Source: an uncultured bacterium
Lineage (GTDB): Bacteria > Hydrogenedentota > Hydrogenedentia > Hydrogenedentales > CAILVY01
Direction: 5' to 3'
DNA length: 64,000 bases
Assembly (NCBI GenBank): GCA_937951485.1
Contig: CALEDJ010000007.1
Coordinates: 1 to 64,000 of the forward strand
Made by a program: the position numbers and the translations under genes. This document shows, piece by piece, positions 53,646 to 62,936 of this stretch. Under the pieces are notes generated by a model. It was given only the letters and a program-made list of their open reading frames with translations. It had not been told where the DNA came from and made no database searches. Position 1 is the stretch's first letter, and each line of letters begins with the position of its first letter.

Positions 53646-56339
53646 ATGACAGTGTGTGTTCTGATCGTTATCATCGCCATTTTCGGCGCGAATGCCGACA
53701 TTGCTTCCGAAGAACTGTCTTCCTCATTTCCAAACTATCTTGTTGCCGGAGGCGACCGCCTTTTTTTCTTTGCAGACGACGGGATTCACGGCCAGGAACT
53801 ATGGATGTGGACGCCGGACCCGGCCAATCCTGCCGATGGAAAATGTGAACTTGTCGCTGACCTGGAGCCAGGGGCAAGCGGAACCGTTTGCACATCCACG
53901 CAAGTCCTGCATGGGTGGGTTTACTTTGGTATCGAGTCCAAGGAGCGCGGCGCGGAAGTATGGATGTGGAACCCGGAAAAGAAGCGCCTGGAACAGGCAA
54001 AGGTGGATGGTCTGCCGCGCAAATGGCATGTTTTCGGCACATCAGGCGTCATTGGTTCGCAAGTGGTATTGATCGCCTCACGTTCAAAGACAAAGCATGT
54101 CCTGTGCGTGGGTCCTGTGGGGGAGAATGCGTTTCGTTTTCTTCCGGAGAGCATTTCAGAAAATCTGCCGGGGCACATGCCGTGTGCCCTGATTTCAGAC
54201 ACGACAGCCCTTTTCGGGACACGAACCGGGATTCTGCGCAGCGATGGCACACCGGAAGGCACCTTTTCATTCGATACGCCGGAATGGTCAGACAGACAGT
54301 TTGGCATCCGCGAAATGATTGGCATCAATGGCCAAGCCCTTTTTCTTAACGTTCATGTCTCTTTTGGCGAAGAACTGTGGGTAAGCGACGGAACGGCCGA
54401 GGGGACTTTTCCGCTAAAGGACATCTATCCCGGCCCAAACGGGTCTGTGGTTACCATGTTCCACCGTCAGGAAAATCATGTGGTGTTTCAGGCCGACGAC
54501 GGTACGCACGGCATCGAATTGTGGCGCGGCGATGGCACGCCGGAAGGCACTTTCCTGATATACGACATTGCGCCGGGGCTGGCCTCCAGTGACCCGCATT
54601 ATTTCTGCTCCGTGGGAGAATGGATTTATTTCGCGGCGAATGACGGCGCGCATGGCAAGGAAATCTGGCGCACTGACGGCACAGGAAAGGGCACGCATCT
54701 GGTTGTGGATTTGATGCCCGGACAGGCCAGCAGCGGCCCATGGAGTTTGACTGCCTATCAAGGGAAACTCTTCTTCTGCGCCAACTCGTTGGACTATGGC
54801 GAGGAAATCTTTTTTACGGACGGCATGCGCGAAGGCACAGGTGTCTTGAGGGATATTGTCCCCGGACCTGCATGGTCGGGGCCTGACAACCTGTGTGTAT
54901 TCGGAGACCACCTGTTTTTCTCCTGCGATGACGGTATCCATGGCGAGGAATTGTGGATAAGCGACGGCTCCGCCAACGGCACCCGGCTGGCGGCGGACAT
55001 CCGCCGCAGCACCCGGGTGCTCAATCCATCGTCTTCGCCCCGCGAACTGACTGCTGCCGGCGACCTGCTCCTGTTTGTCGTGGACACGCCCGAATATGGC
55101 GACGCACTGTGGCAAAGCGACGGCACCGAGCATGGCACGCATCCCGTGGTGAGTATGGCGCGGGGGGAAAAAGGAAGAGCGCCGCAAGGCTTGACGGCGT
55201 CGCGGGGGCAGGTCTTTTTTTCCGCGCAGGATGACGCACACGGCCGGGAACCCTGGGTTTATGATCCAGAAACCAGAGATTGCCGTATCTTGAAAGATCT
55301 TTGCCCCGGCCCATGCGCTTCAAATCCCGACCACTTCCTCCCGGTCGGCGAGTGGGTATATTTTTCCGCCGATGACGGCATCCATGGGCGGCGGGTGTGG
55401 CGCAGTAGCGCATCCGGGCGCAATACCGAAATGCTGCACTTTGACCCCGATGAAGGCGCCGGGTTGAACGTCGTTCAGACCTTCATCCTATTGGGACGGA
55501 TATATTGTTATACACGTGAAGACACTTCTTCCGCCTCGCTGTGGCGCATTGATACGCACCGCGGTCTCATCGAACGCCTGGTGCGCTTTAACACGCCCCT
55601 GCCGCCGTGGGATCCCAATGCCCCCCATGTGTTTCCGGTGTTGGACGGCGAAGCCCCTGCGATGGAAGACCTTATCGAAGAATTATATTTGGTGGGCGCC
55701 GTCTTTCCTTACAATCCGGAATCCCCGGCGCCCGACACGGCTGTCATGGAGGACATATTATACTTTTCCGCCTACACCAACGCCTACGGCGCGGAACTGT
55801 GGCGCACTGATGGCAGCCGCGCGGGCACCACGCTGGTATGCGACATTTTCATGGGGCGCGCCAGTTCCAGTCCGCACTGCCTGAGGGTCCTGTGCGGCAA
55901 ACTCTATTTTATCGCTGAGTTCCCTGTGGAAGGAAAGGTGGTGGGAGAGAGCAACGGCACCTCCCAAGGCACCCGGTTCATCAGACCTTTCAATCCCGGC
56001 GCCGGCATCTACTTTCCCTCCATCATAGCATCTGGAATGGAACGACTTGGAGAAAATCAACTTATTCTGGCATCCATCTACCCCGTCGCCAGCACGCCGG
56101 GCAACATGCAACTGGGCATGATCAGATGCACGGAAAAAGAAGAGGAATACGTGCATTTCAGTTCTATTAAAGCCGGAAAAAGCGGCGCGTGGCCGCGCCA
56201 ATTCACAGAAGTCAACGGTCGTGTATTTTTCACCGCCGATGACGGCATTCACGGCGAAGAACTGTGGTTCACAGATGGCGAAAAAGAAGTCCGCATGGTA
56301 AGGGACATCCTGCCGGCTGTCATCGTCTCCGCCCGATAG
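53646..56339 (+). CDS. Exported ELWxxDGT-repeat protein
   Basis: 897 residues from ATG 53646 (GGGGGA 9 bases upstream; ATG 53616 is a weaker option). A signal peptide or anchor (VCVLIVIIAIFGANA) is followed by about ten repeats of 45-60 residues built on F(F/S)A(D/N)DGxHGxELWxTDGTxxGT, for example GEELWVSDGTAEGT, GIELWRGDGTPEGT, GKEIWRTDGTGKGT and AELWRTDGSRAGT. These should form a beta-propeller or solenoid outside the cell. Ligand and function of ELWxxDGT proteins are not established. It starts 72 bases after the receptor-kinase gene on the same strand, so a ligand or partner role is possible. Confidence 0.9.
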   Translation: MTVCVLIVIIAIFGANADIASEELSSSFPNYLVAGGDRLFFFADDGIHGQELWMWTPDPANPADGKCELVADLEPGASGTVCTSTQVLHGWVYFGIESKERGAEVWMWNPEKKRLEQAKVDGLPRKWHVFGTSGVIGSQVVLIASRSKTKHVLCVGPVGENAFRFLPESISENLPGHMPCALISDTTALFGTRTGILRSDGTPEGTFSFDTPEWSDRQFGIREMIGINGQALFLNVHVSFGEELWVSDGTAEGTFPLKDIYPGPNGSVVTMFHRQENHVVFQADDGTHGIELWRGDGTPEGTFLIYDIAPGLASSDPHYFCSVGEWIYFAANDGAHGKEIWRTDGTGKGTHLVVDLMPGQASSGPWSLTAYQGKLFFCANSLDYGEEIFFTDGMREGTGVLRDIVPGPAWSGPDNLCVFGDHLFFSCDDGIHGEELWISDGSANGTRLAADIRRSTRVLNPSSSPRELTAAGDLLLFVVDTPEYGDALWQSDGTEHGTHPVVSMARGEKGRAPQGLTASRGQVFFSAQDDAHGREPWVYDPETRDCRILKDLCPGPCASNPDHFLPVGEWVYFSADDGIHGRRVWRSSASGRNTEMLHFDPDEGAGLNVVQTFILLGRIYCYTREDTSSASLWRIDTHRGLIERLVRFNTPLPPWDPNAPHVFPVLDGEAPAMEDLIEELYLVGAVFPYNPESPAPDTAVMEDILYFSAYTNAYGAELWRTDGSRAGTTLVCDIFMGRASSSPHCLRVLCGKLYFIAEFPVEGKVVGESNGTSQGTRFIRPFNPGAGIYFPSIIASGMERLGENQLILASIYPVASTPGNMQLGMIRCTEKEEEYVHFSSIKAGKSGAWPRQFTEVNGRVFFTADDGIHGEELWFTDGEKEVRMVRDILPAVIVSAR

Positions 56340-56456
56340 CGCCCGTCGGGCGCGCCGCCCGGCAGTCTCTCTCCCCCCCTCTCACATCGCATGGACGCCC
56401 CCTTTCGGGAAAGCGCAGAACCTGCCCCTTGCTGGAAACATTCTCCGCGTGGCACA

Positions 56457-56789
56457 TTACTGGACGGCGGGATTGGCCTCGATGTTTTCGTATTCGCGGT
56501 CGTACCATTCGCGCCATGCGGCCGCATACTTGGCAATCCAGTCCAAGGCCGCGTCGCGACCGAGATCATGGCCGTGCTTTTCGGACTCAATCCACTTGTA
56601 ACGCTCGATTTCCTCGCGCTGCAACTGGAGCATGGCCGCAAGCCGCTGCTGCCGCCATACTTGGGCGCAGTGGGTCACCCAGTCCTCACGCGCCTCCTCC
56701 AGACTTACCGGGTATCCGCGCTGCCGGGACATGGCGTCCCGGTGCAGTTCAATCTGCCGCCATTCCGCTTTTGTAATCTGCATATCCAT
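56457..56789 (-). CDS. Small helical protein of unknown function
   Basis: 110 residues from ATG 56787-56789 (or ATG 56781-56783); longer upstream reading looks noncoding. It is rich in Trp, Glu and Arg and should be all-helical: AEWRQIELHRDAMSRQRG, SLEEAREDWVTHCAQVWRQQ, LQREEIERYKWIESEKHGHDLG and IAKYAAAWREWYDREY. No signal peptide. It looks like a conserved cytoplasmic protein from its composition, but I cannot name a family. Confidence 0.65.
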   Translation of the reverse strand: MDMQITKAEWRQIELHRDAMSRQRGYPVSLEEAREDWVTHCAQVWRQQRLAAMLQLQREEIERYKWIESEKHGHDLGRDAALDWIAKYAAAWREWYDREYENIEANPAVQ

Positions 56790-57403
56790 TGCTATGAGTA
56801 CCTTGTCGGCGCACACCGTCACCCCCGCCGCCGCAGCAAGGCCGGGAGCCTTCCCCTGCGCCATGGCCTTGCCGATCACTCCTTCAGATTCAATTATACC
56901 TCGAAACCATTTGCAGGGTTCTACCACATCTCGGACTGCTTGTCAAGTCCTGACATCATATCATATTTCATTTTTTATTGGAATTTCATACATATGTTTG
57001 GGTTTTTTCGTAATTCCTGTCAAGTCATATTCTATTATACTGACGATTCGACATCCCGTTACATTCATTGTATCTTTGCTGCCCCTCGCAAGTAGATGCC
57101 CCAGCGGCAAGACTCGTCCCTCTGAACAGTGCGGCAGAACACATTTCCAGGTGCGAGATTTCCCAACGCCAAGACGCAAAGACGCACACATTGATTTATG
57201 ACCAGACGTCGGAAATATAATCATCAGGCCTTCACCGGCTTTTATGATGCGGCGCGCCGAGGCATATGCCCTTGGGATGAGCACTTTTTCAAGCAGGGGA
57301 GCCTTGTGCTATGCTTGGGCATCCCATCTCCCTGACGAGTGCGCCAAGGAGCGAGGGGAACGTGTTGGTATCGGCGGTTGTATAGTGTTGGAGGAAGATT
57401 CAC
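56790..57403. other. Intergenic region, AT-rich core
   Basis: 614 bases between divergent genes. Bases 56940-57075 are AT-rich with several TATAAT-like words on both strands (for example TATACT near 57040), but I cannot pair any with a good -35. Promoters for the leftward 110-residue gene and the rightward Gfo/Idh/MocA gene should lie here. No gene or RNA supported. Confidence 0.4.
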
Positions 57404-58651
57404 ATGAATAAGGAACAACGGGGGGGTATGACCCGGCGAGAATTCGCCAAAGCATCGGCAGTGACCGGCTTCGCCATTCTGACGGCGAAATCAGGCCTTG
57501 CGGAAGACAATTCGGACACGTTGAAGATCGGGCTGATCGGCTGCGGCGGACGCGGCGGCGGCGCCGTGCTCAATTGTCTCCAAGGCAACGATAACGTGAA
57601 GATTGTTGCCCTGGCGGACGTGTTCGAGGACCGGATCAAGTCGAAACGCTCGGAGATGGAAAACCACAAGAGCCCGCGAATAAAGCCCAAAGTGGACATA
57701 AAAGACGACATGTGTTTTACCGGACTGGACGCCTACAAGAAACTGCTTGAGACGGACGTGGACGTGGTTATTCACGCGACGCCCCCCTACGCGCGGCCCA
57801 TGCATATCACGGCGGCGGTGGCGGCAGGCAAACACATCTTCGTAGAGAAGCCGATTGCCGTAGACCCGGCAGGCGTGCGGATATTTATTGACGCAGTGAA
57901 CAAAGCCAAAGAGAAAGGGCTGAGTTTCGTGACGGGGACGCAGCGCCGCCATCAACGCGCTTACATTGAAACAATCCAGAGGATCCACGACGGTGAAATC
58001 GGGGAAGTGCTGAGCGCGCGCGCCTATTGGAACGGCACCCTGCCGTTCTGTCATGAGCGCGACCCGAAATGGGGCGATCTCGAGTACCGCCTGCGTAACT
58101 GGTACAACTACATCTGGACCTGCGGCGACAATATCGTCGAGCAGCACATCCACAATCTGGACATCATCAACTGGGTGATGAACGCGCACCCGGTGAAAGT
58201 GACGGCGTCCGGCGGACGTGCCTGGAAACCGCGGGAGGAAAAGTATGGGGATTTGTGGGACAATTTTTCCTGCGATTTCGAGTATCCGAACGGCGCGCAT
58301 ATGTACAGTTTCAGCCGACACTGGAACGATTCGGCCAATGCGGTTTTCGAGGAGGTCACCGGAACGAAAGGCAAGAGCAACTGCCGCGACATGGGCAAGG
58401 ACTCCGGTGATCCGATGATTCAGGAGCATGTGGACCTGGTGAACAGTATCCGCGGGACAGGGCCGTACCTCAACACGGGCATCGCCACCGCCGAGAGCAC
58501 CATGACGGCGATCATGGGTCGGATGGCCGCCTACACCGGCAAGGAACTCACTTGGGACGAAGCGATCAATGCCGATCTCAGCCTCGTGCCCGATGATCTC
58601 GATTGGGACAAACCCTATCCGGTCGGACCGATCCCCGTACCGGGAACGTGA
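57404..58651 (+). CDS. Tat-exported Gfo/Idh/MocA-family oxidoreductase
   Basis: 415 residues. GGAGGA precedes the ATG. The Tat signal TRREFAKASAVTGFAILTAKSGLA shows export in folded form, with NAD(P) bound. The Rossmann start IGLIGCGGRGGG, then VALADVF, the family EKPIA motif (VEKPIAVDPAG) and the C-terminal beta-sheet domain with DNIVEQHIHNLDIINWVM follow. Exported members are typical of Planctomycetes, Lentisphaerae and Hydrogenedentota and may act in glycoside processing by oxidation-elimination with a bound cofactor. The substrate is unknown. Confidence 0.93.
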   Translation: MNKEQRGGMTRREFAKASAVTGFAILTAKSGLAEDNSDTLKIGLIGCGGRGGGAVLNCLQGNDNVKIVALADVFEDRIKSKRSEMENHKSPRIKPKVDIKDDMCFTGLDAYKKLLETDVDVVIHATPPYARPMHITAAVAAGKHIFVEKPIAVDPAGVRIFIDAVNKAKEKGLSFVTGTQRRHQRAYIETIQRIHDGEIGEVLSARAYWNGTLPFCHERDPKWGDLEYRLRNWYNYIWTCGDNIVEQHIHNLDIINWVMNAHPVKVTASGGRAWKPREEKYGDLWDNFSCDFEYPNGAHMYSFSRHWNDSANAVFEEVTGTKGKSNCRDMGKDSGDPMIQEHVDLVNSIRGTGPYLNTGIATAESTMTAIMGRMAAYTGKELTWDEAINADLSLVPDDLDWDKPYPVGPIPVPGT

Positions 58652-58735
58652 CAGATTGGCGTCGTTGTCGGGATGTCTTGAAGGAAACACGGACGGACAC
58701 AGACGAACACGGATTCAAGAGGAAACGAATGAGAG

Positions 58736-58763
58736 CGCGCCGGCACTCATGCCGGCGCGTTTT
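58736..58763. terminator. Terminator hairpin between convergent genes
   Basis: A perfect 10-bp stem (CGCGCCGGCA at 58736-58745 with 58750-58759), CTCA loop and then TTTTGTT on the plus strand. It would end the Gfo/Idh/MocA transcript. It also overlaps the stop codon of the convergent membrane-protein gene, so it may serve both. Confidence 0.8.
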
Positions 58764-60885
58764 GTTCCGCGGAGACCAAGGGAGAAGCCGGAGTTTGAGC
58801 CATGCTTTTTTCAGGCGTTGCGGGGGGCTGCATCCCGCTGCGTCGGGAGAAGTAAAAGGTCTCAGCCATACCCAGCAGGATGATATACAGCGCGAGCACG
58901 CAGTTCATCCATGACAGCCAGTAGTACGTGGCGTATTCCTGGCGCCACATGTCATAGAAATAGTATCCAGCCATGGCGGTGAAGAACATCCAGGCAAGGC
59001 CGATCGCACGCGTGGGGCGATCCACCTCCGACGTGAACAGGATGAGAGGCGCCGCCAGCATGATGTAGTAATAGTAGGTGGGCGCAGTGATGAAAAAAAA
59101 CGGCGCGAAACTGAATGCGAGTGCCTGGTGGTCTTTAAGTCCCTTCACGGCAATGAGGCATAGAATCAGCACGACGGCCTGGATGCTCCACCAAAGCCCC
59201 TGGTTTTCACGATAAATGGCGCTTCGAATCACGGGCGACCATTTGCGCAAGACGTCCTGCATGCCGCGCTGGCGCGCAGCGGCGGTCTTCTGGCCCTGAC
59301 TGCGGCCCAACATGTAATCCTTGATTTCTCCCAGGCCTTGCCTGAAACTGAAATCATCGCGCCAATGGGCGATGAAGATGTACTTGAAGCCGACGCGCCA
59401 AGGCGAAATATCGCGGTTGTGGCGGCCGATCTTGGATCCGAAATCCTCCCAGAGTTCCGTGCCGCCGAAGTGCGCGATGGACGCGCCGACCAGGAACAGG
59501 ACGGTGGCGGCGAATGCGCCGAAAAATCTCAGGTAACGGGTGTTCATCAGCCCCTTCCAAAGTCCCCAGACGGCCGCCGCGCACAGGGCGACTCCGACCA
59601 ACATCGGGATAAAGAGGGCGATGGCGAGCGTGCGCGGCGCCACCGGGATGCCCATGTCAAGCCATGCCGTCAGCGCGGGGAGCATCTCACCTGCGAGACC
59701 GCTCAGGACCGCCGCCGCCGCGATCAACGGCGCAGCGATCAGCGCCATGCGCGCCCAGAACGCGCCGCCGAAGCCATAACGCGCGACCATGAGGTCCACG
59801 GCGGCGCGCGCGAGGCGGCCCATCTCCCAGAAAAGTTTCGCGCCGAGACCGAAAAGCAGGATTGCCGGGAAGATGCGCGCGAGCGCGGAGTAGGCCATGA
59901 GCGCCCCCGCCGTGGCGTAGCGGTTCTTCTTGAGCATGCAGACCGCCATTACCAGGCACATTGCGAAGTCGGTGCGCAGCAGCGCGCCCTTCATGTGCGA
60001 GAATCTCATCATATAATGCGTGCCCATGAGCATGATCATGAACAGGCAAGCGCGCGGACCGAAGGCCCAGCAAACACACAGCAAGGCCGCGCCGATGAAA
60101 AACAGATCAAGCAGCGCGAGAAAAAGCATCCCGCGTTCATTGTCGGTGGAAATCTGGTTGGTGAGGGCGCCACCGACCACCATGGACCATACAGGGGAAG
60201 GGTTGTAGCCTTTGTCGCGAAGGACGTTGTTCCATCGGCCGGTGACCAGTTTGGATTTGAACCAGCGGACGTCCTTCTTCCATTCCTCCCAGCGGTGTTG
60301 GGAGAAATGCGCCTTGTATTCTTCGGCATCACGAAGGACAGCCTCGGCGGGCATGTAGCGGCCGGTGTCAAGATTCCGGATTTGGCCCCGCGAATCATTC
60401 CATTTCATCCCGGTTTCCTGATCGGCGACCAGCGTGGCGGCATAGAGCCGCGTATAGCCCAGTTCGGGAGCATACTTTGATCCCAGGTAATAGTGGTAGA
60501 ACTCGTAGGCGTTCAGATACGCTCCGTAGCGGAAGTGGGCGAAATCGAAATAATTCGCCGCGGCCAATAGCGCCCCGATCAGCATCACGCAAAACAGGAA
60601 GCCGTGCAGCATCGGCCGCCACAGCGGCTTGAGCGCTTCGCGCCACCGCGCCGCCGCCGCACAGCATGCCGCCGCCGCGCATCGCGGGGCGATGCGCTCG
60701 CGAAGCCGCGCGAGCGGGCGCAGTTCCAGCAAGCCCCGTCCCATTGCGCGCAGTTCATCGCCGTGCGCCGCCAGGCAGTACACAAACCCCACGGCAACCG
60801 CCAGTTTCGGCACGAAATTGTAGAGGGGATGCCGTTGAGAAAACGCCATCAAATCCGCCCACAGCATGTTGGTGAATTGTTCCAC
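58747..60885 (-). CDS. Large polytopic membrane protein, GT-C-like
   Basis: 712 residues from GTG 60883-60885, chosen because AAAGGAG lies 10 bases upstream; the ATG readings above it have no ribosome site. About 12-14 membrane helices are visible, with a large extracytoplasmic loop (about 140-250: NAYEFYHYYLGSKYAPELGYTRLYAA and ETGMKWNDSRGQIRN). An FYHYYLGSKYAPELGY-like luminal loop after the first helices recalls GT-C fold glycosyltransferases and O-mannosyl/DUF2029-type proteins, but no catalytic residue can be named. Neighbours give no help. Confidence 0.75.
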   Translation of the reverse strand: MEQFTNMLWADLMAFSQRHPLYNFVPKLAVAVGFVYCLAAHGDELRAMGRGLLELRPLARLRERIAPRCAAAACCAAAARWREALKPLWRPMLHGFLFCVMLIGALLAAANYFDFAHFRYGAYLNAYEFYHYYLGSKYAPELGYTRLYAATLVADQETGMKWNDSRGQIRNLDTGRYMPAEAVLRDAEEYKAHFSQHRWEEWKKDVRWFKSKLVTGRWNNVLRDKGYNPSPVWSMVVGGALTNQISTDNERGMLFLALLDLFFIGAALLCVCWAFGPRACLFMIMLMGTHYMMRFSHMKGALLRTDFAMCLVMAVCMLKKNRYATAGALMAYSALARIFPAILLFGLGAKLFWEMGRLARAAVDLMVARYGFGGAFWARMALIAAPLIAAAAVLSGLAGEMLPALTAWLDMGIPVAPRTLAIALFIPMLVGVALCAAAVWGLWKGLMNTRYLRFFGAFAATVLFLVGASIAHFGGTELWEDFGSKIGRHNRDISPWRVGFKYIFIAHWRDDFSFRQGLGEIKDYMLGRSQGQKTAAARQRGMQDVLRKWSPVIRSAIYRENQGLWWSIQAVVLILCLIAVKGLKDHQALAFSFAPFFFITAPTYYYYIMLAAPLILFTSEVDRPTRAIGLAWMFFTAMAGYYFYDMWRQEYATYYWLSWMNCVLALYIILLGMAETFYFSRRSGMQPPATPEKSMAQTPASPLVSAEQNAPA

Positions 60886-61243
60886 GCCGTCCGGTCTCCT
60901 TTGCAGGTGCAGGGAATATGCTCTTTGACGCGCCATCATCCCCGAATCCCATACGCCGCGCCGCCTCTGCGGTCGGCCTACTATAGCGAATCATCCTGAG
61001 GGAATGCACGGATGGTCAGGGCTGCGACGCTGTTCAACGATCCTGATCTGAACGAGGAGAACGGCGCGCGGGCGGCGCTACCGGCGCTGCCGTTCTGGAG
61101 GACAGGCTTCAGCCTGTCGGGAAGCAGGCTTGCGCTTGTATATTCCGTGCGGCACTGATTGAACATTTGAACTTCGGGAAATTGAGTCAGAATTTCTTCG
61201 CTACGGAAGATGCGTTGCCCATATCTTTGCTACAATCGGGGGG
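60886..61243. other. Divergent intergenic region with an AGGCT palindrome
   Basis: 358 bases between the membrane-protein gene and xseA. GACAGGCT (61101-61108) and AGCCTGTC (61111-61118) form an 8-bp stem with a 2-base loop; GAAGCAGGCTTGCGC follows. It resembles small interspersed palindromes. No gene or clear promoter seen. Confidence 0.45.
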
Positions 61244-62620
61244 ATGGAAACGGAACGGATTGAAATCCTGACGGTGGCGCAACTCACCCGGCGGGTGAAA
61301 ACCCTGCTGGAGGAGAGGCTTGGTCTGGTCTGGGTGGCGGGGGAGATTTCCAATTGGAAGGTGGCGGCGTCGGGCCACGCGTATTTCACGCTGAAGGACA
61401 AAGAAAGCCAGATTGACGCGGTGATGTTTCGCGGGCGTCTATCGCGGCTGCGCTTCGCGCCGGAGAACGGCCTGGAGGTGGTGGCGCACGGTCGGGTGAG
61501 CGTCTATGAGCGGCGCGGCAACTACCAGATCGTGCTCGACGACATGCAGCCCAAAGGGGTGGGGGCGTTGCAACTGGCCTTCGATCAGTTGAAGAAAAAA
61601 CTGGAGGCGGAAGGACTTTTCGACCCGGCGCACAAGAAGCCATTGCCGGTGCTGCCGAGGCGCATCGGGGTGGTGACTTCGCCCACCGGTGCAGCGATTC
61701 GCGACATCCTCAACGTCATTCACCGCCGCTTCGCGGGCGTGCATGTCATCCTGTATCCTGCGCGGGTGCAGGGCCGGGAAGCCGCGCCGGAGATCGCGGC
61801 GGGCATCCGCGCGCTGGACCGATGGGGCGTGGATGTGATGATCGTGGGACGCGGCGGCGGCTCCATGGAGGATTTGTGGCCGTTCAACGAGGAAACCGTG
61901 GTGCGAGCGGTCCATGCGGCGCAGACGCCCATCATTTCCGCCGTGGGCCATGAGATTGATTTCACGCTGACGGATTTCGCGGCGGACCTGCGCGCCCCGA
62001 CGCCGTCCGCGGCGGCGGAACTGGTCGTGCGCGAGCGCGCGGCTTTGGCGGAACAGGTTGGGCTGCTGCATCGCCGCCTGGAGACGGGCTTCCGCCGTCA
62101 TCTGGAGCAGGCGCGGCACCGGCTGTCGGCGGCCCGCCGCAGTTTTGTCTTCCAGCGCCCGGAAGAACTTGTGCGGCAACTGCGCCAGACCTGCGACGAA
62201 ATGCGCCTGCGGCTGGAGGCGGCACTGGCGAATCAGGCGCGGGCGGCGCACATCCGGCTTGATCGCGCGGCGCGCGGGCTGGCCCTGCTCTCTCCCCGGC
62301 GGCAGGCAGCGCATGGGAAGGAACGCCACGCGGCGCTGGCGCAACGACTGCTGCGGGCAGGCGCGATGATTGCGGAGCAAAAGCGGACGGGCTTGCGTCC
62401 AGCGTTGGCGCGCCTGGCCGCACTCAACCCCCTGGCGATCCTCAGCAGGGGTTACGCCATTGCATGGAAACTGCCGGAGCGGACCCTGGTGCGCAGCGCC
62501 ACGGCGATCGCTCCGGATGATACGATATACATGCGCTTCGGAATCGGGGCGGCCGAGGCATTGGTGCGACGAATAGAGGAAAGCAACGATGGCGCGGACG
62601 AAAAAGGAAACGAGTTTTGA
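61244..62620 (+). CDS. xseA: Exodeoxyribonuclease VII large subunit
   Basis: 458 residues, normal for XseA. N-terminal OB fold (LTVAQLTRRVKTLLEERLGLVWVAGEISN, FTLKDKESQIDAVMF), then the catalytic part PRRIGVVTSPTGAAIRDILN, VGRGGGSMEDLWPFNEE and ISAVGHEIDFTLTDFAADLRAPTPSAAAE, followed by the long coiled-coil that binds small subunits and the C-terminal SRGYAI segment. With XseB it degrades single-stranded DNA from both ends. It overlaps xseB by 32 bases. Confidence 0.97.
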   Translation: METERIEILTVAQLTRRVKTLLEERLGLVWVAGEISNWKVAASGHAYFTLKDKESQIDAVMFRGRLSRLRFAPENGLEVVAHGRVSVYERRGNYQIVLDDMQPKGVGALQLAFDQLKKKLEAEGLFDPAHKKPLPVLPRRIGVVTSPTGAAIRDILNVIHRRFAGVHVILYPARVQGREAAPEIAAGIRALDRWGVDVMIVGRGGGSMEDLWPFNEETVVRAVHAAQTPIISAVGHEIDFTLTDFAADLRAPTPSAAAELVVRERAALAEQVGLLHRRLETGFRRHLEQARHRLSAARRSFVFQRPEELVRQLRQTCDEMRLRLEAALANQARAAHIRLDRAARGLALLSPRRQAAHGKERHAALAQRLLRAGAMIAEQKRTGLRPALARLAALNPLAILSRGYAIAWKLPERTLVRSATAIAPDDTIYMRFGIGAAEALVRRIEESNDGADEKGNEF

Positions 62621-62936
62621 AAAAGATTTGGAGCAGTTGGAGGCGATTGTGGCCGCGCTGGAAGCAGGCGGTCTGTCGCTTGACGAATCGCTCAAAAAAT
62701 TCGAGGAAGGGATTCGGCTCGCGCGGGCCTGTGAGAAGGCGCTCCGCGAGGCGGAAAAACGCATCGAAATCCTGACAAGAAACGCCGGGGGCGAACTGGA
62801 GGCCAAGCCCTTTGACGAGGAAGAGGCCGCCGAGATGGAAACGGCGGAAACTCCGAGCGGCGCAGCGGACAGGGACACTTCAGAGCCGGAACCGCCGGAG
62901 CCGGAAGAGGAAGAAGAGGGAGAACTGTTGTTTTGA
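62589..62936 (+). CDS. xseB: Exodeoxyribonuclease VII small subunit
   Basis: 115 residues. The conserved part is SFEKDLEQLEAIVAALEAGGLSLDESLKKFEEGIRLARACEKAL, the helical hairpin that wraps the XseA coiled-coil. The C-terminal 40 residues are an acidic Glu/Pro tail, longer than in E. coli XseB (80 residues). GAGGA precedes the ATG, which lies inside the end of xseA. The stop overlaps the ispA start. Confidence 0.95.
   Translation: MARTKKETSFEKDLEQLEAIVAALEAGGLSLDESLKKFEEGIRLARACEKALREAEKRIEILTRNAGGELEAKPFDEEEAAEMETAETPSGAADRDTSEPEPPEPEEEEEGELLF

Noticed and set aside
59338-60480. 380-codon plus-strand frame within the polytopic membrane-protein gene
   Set aside because: Arg/Glu/His-rich shadow; the minus frame has clear membrane helices and a good start site.
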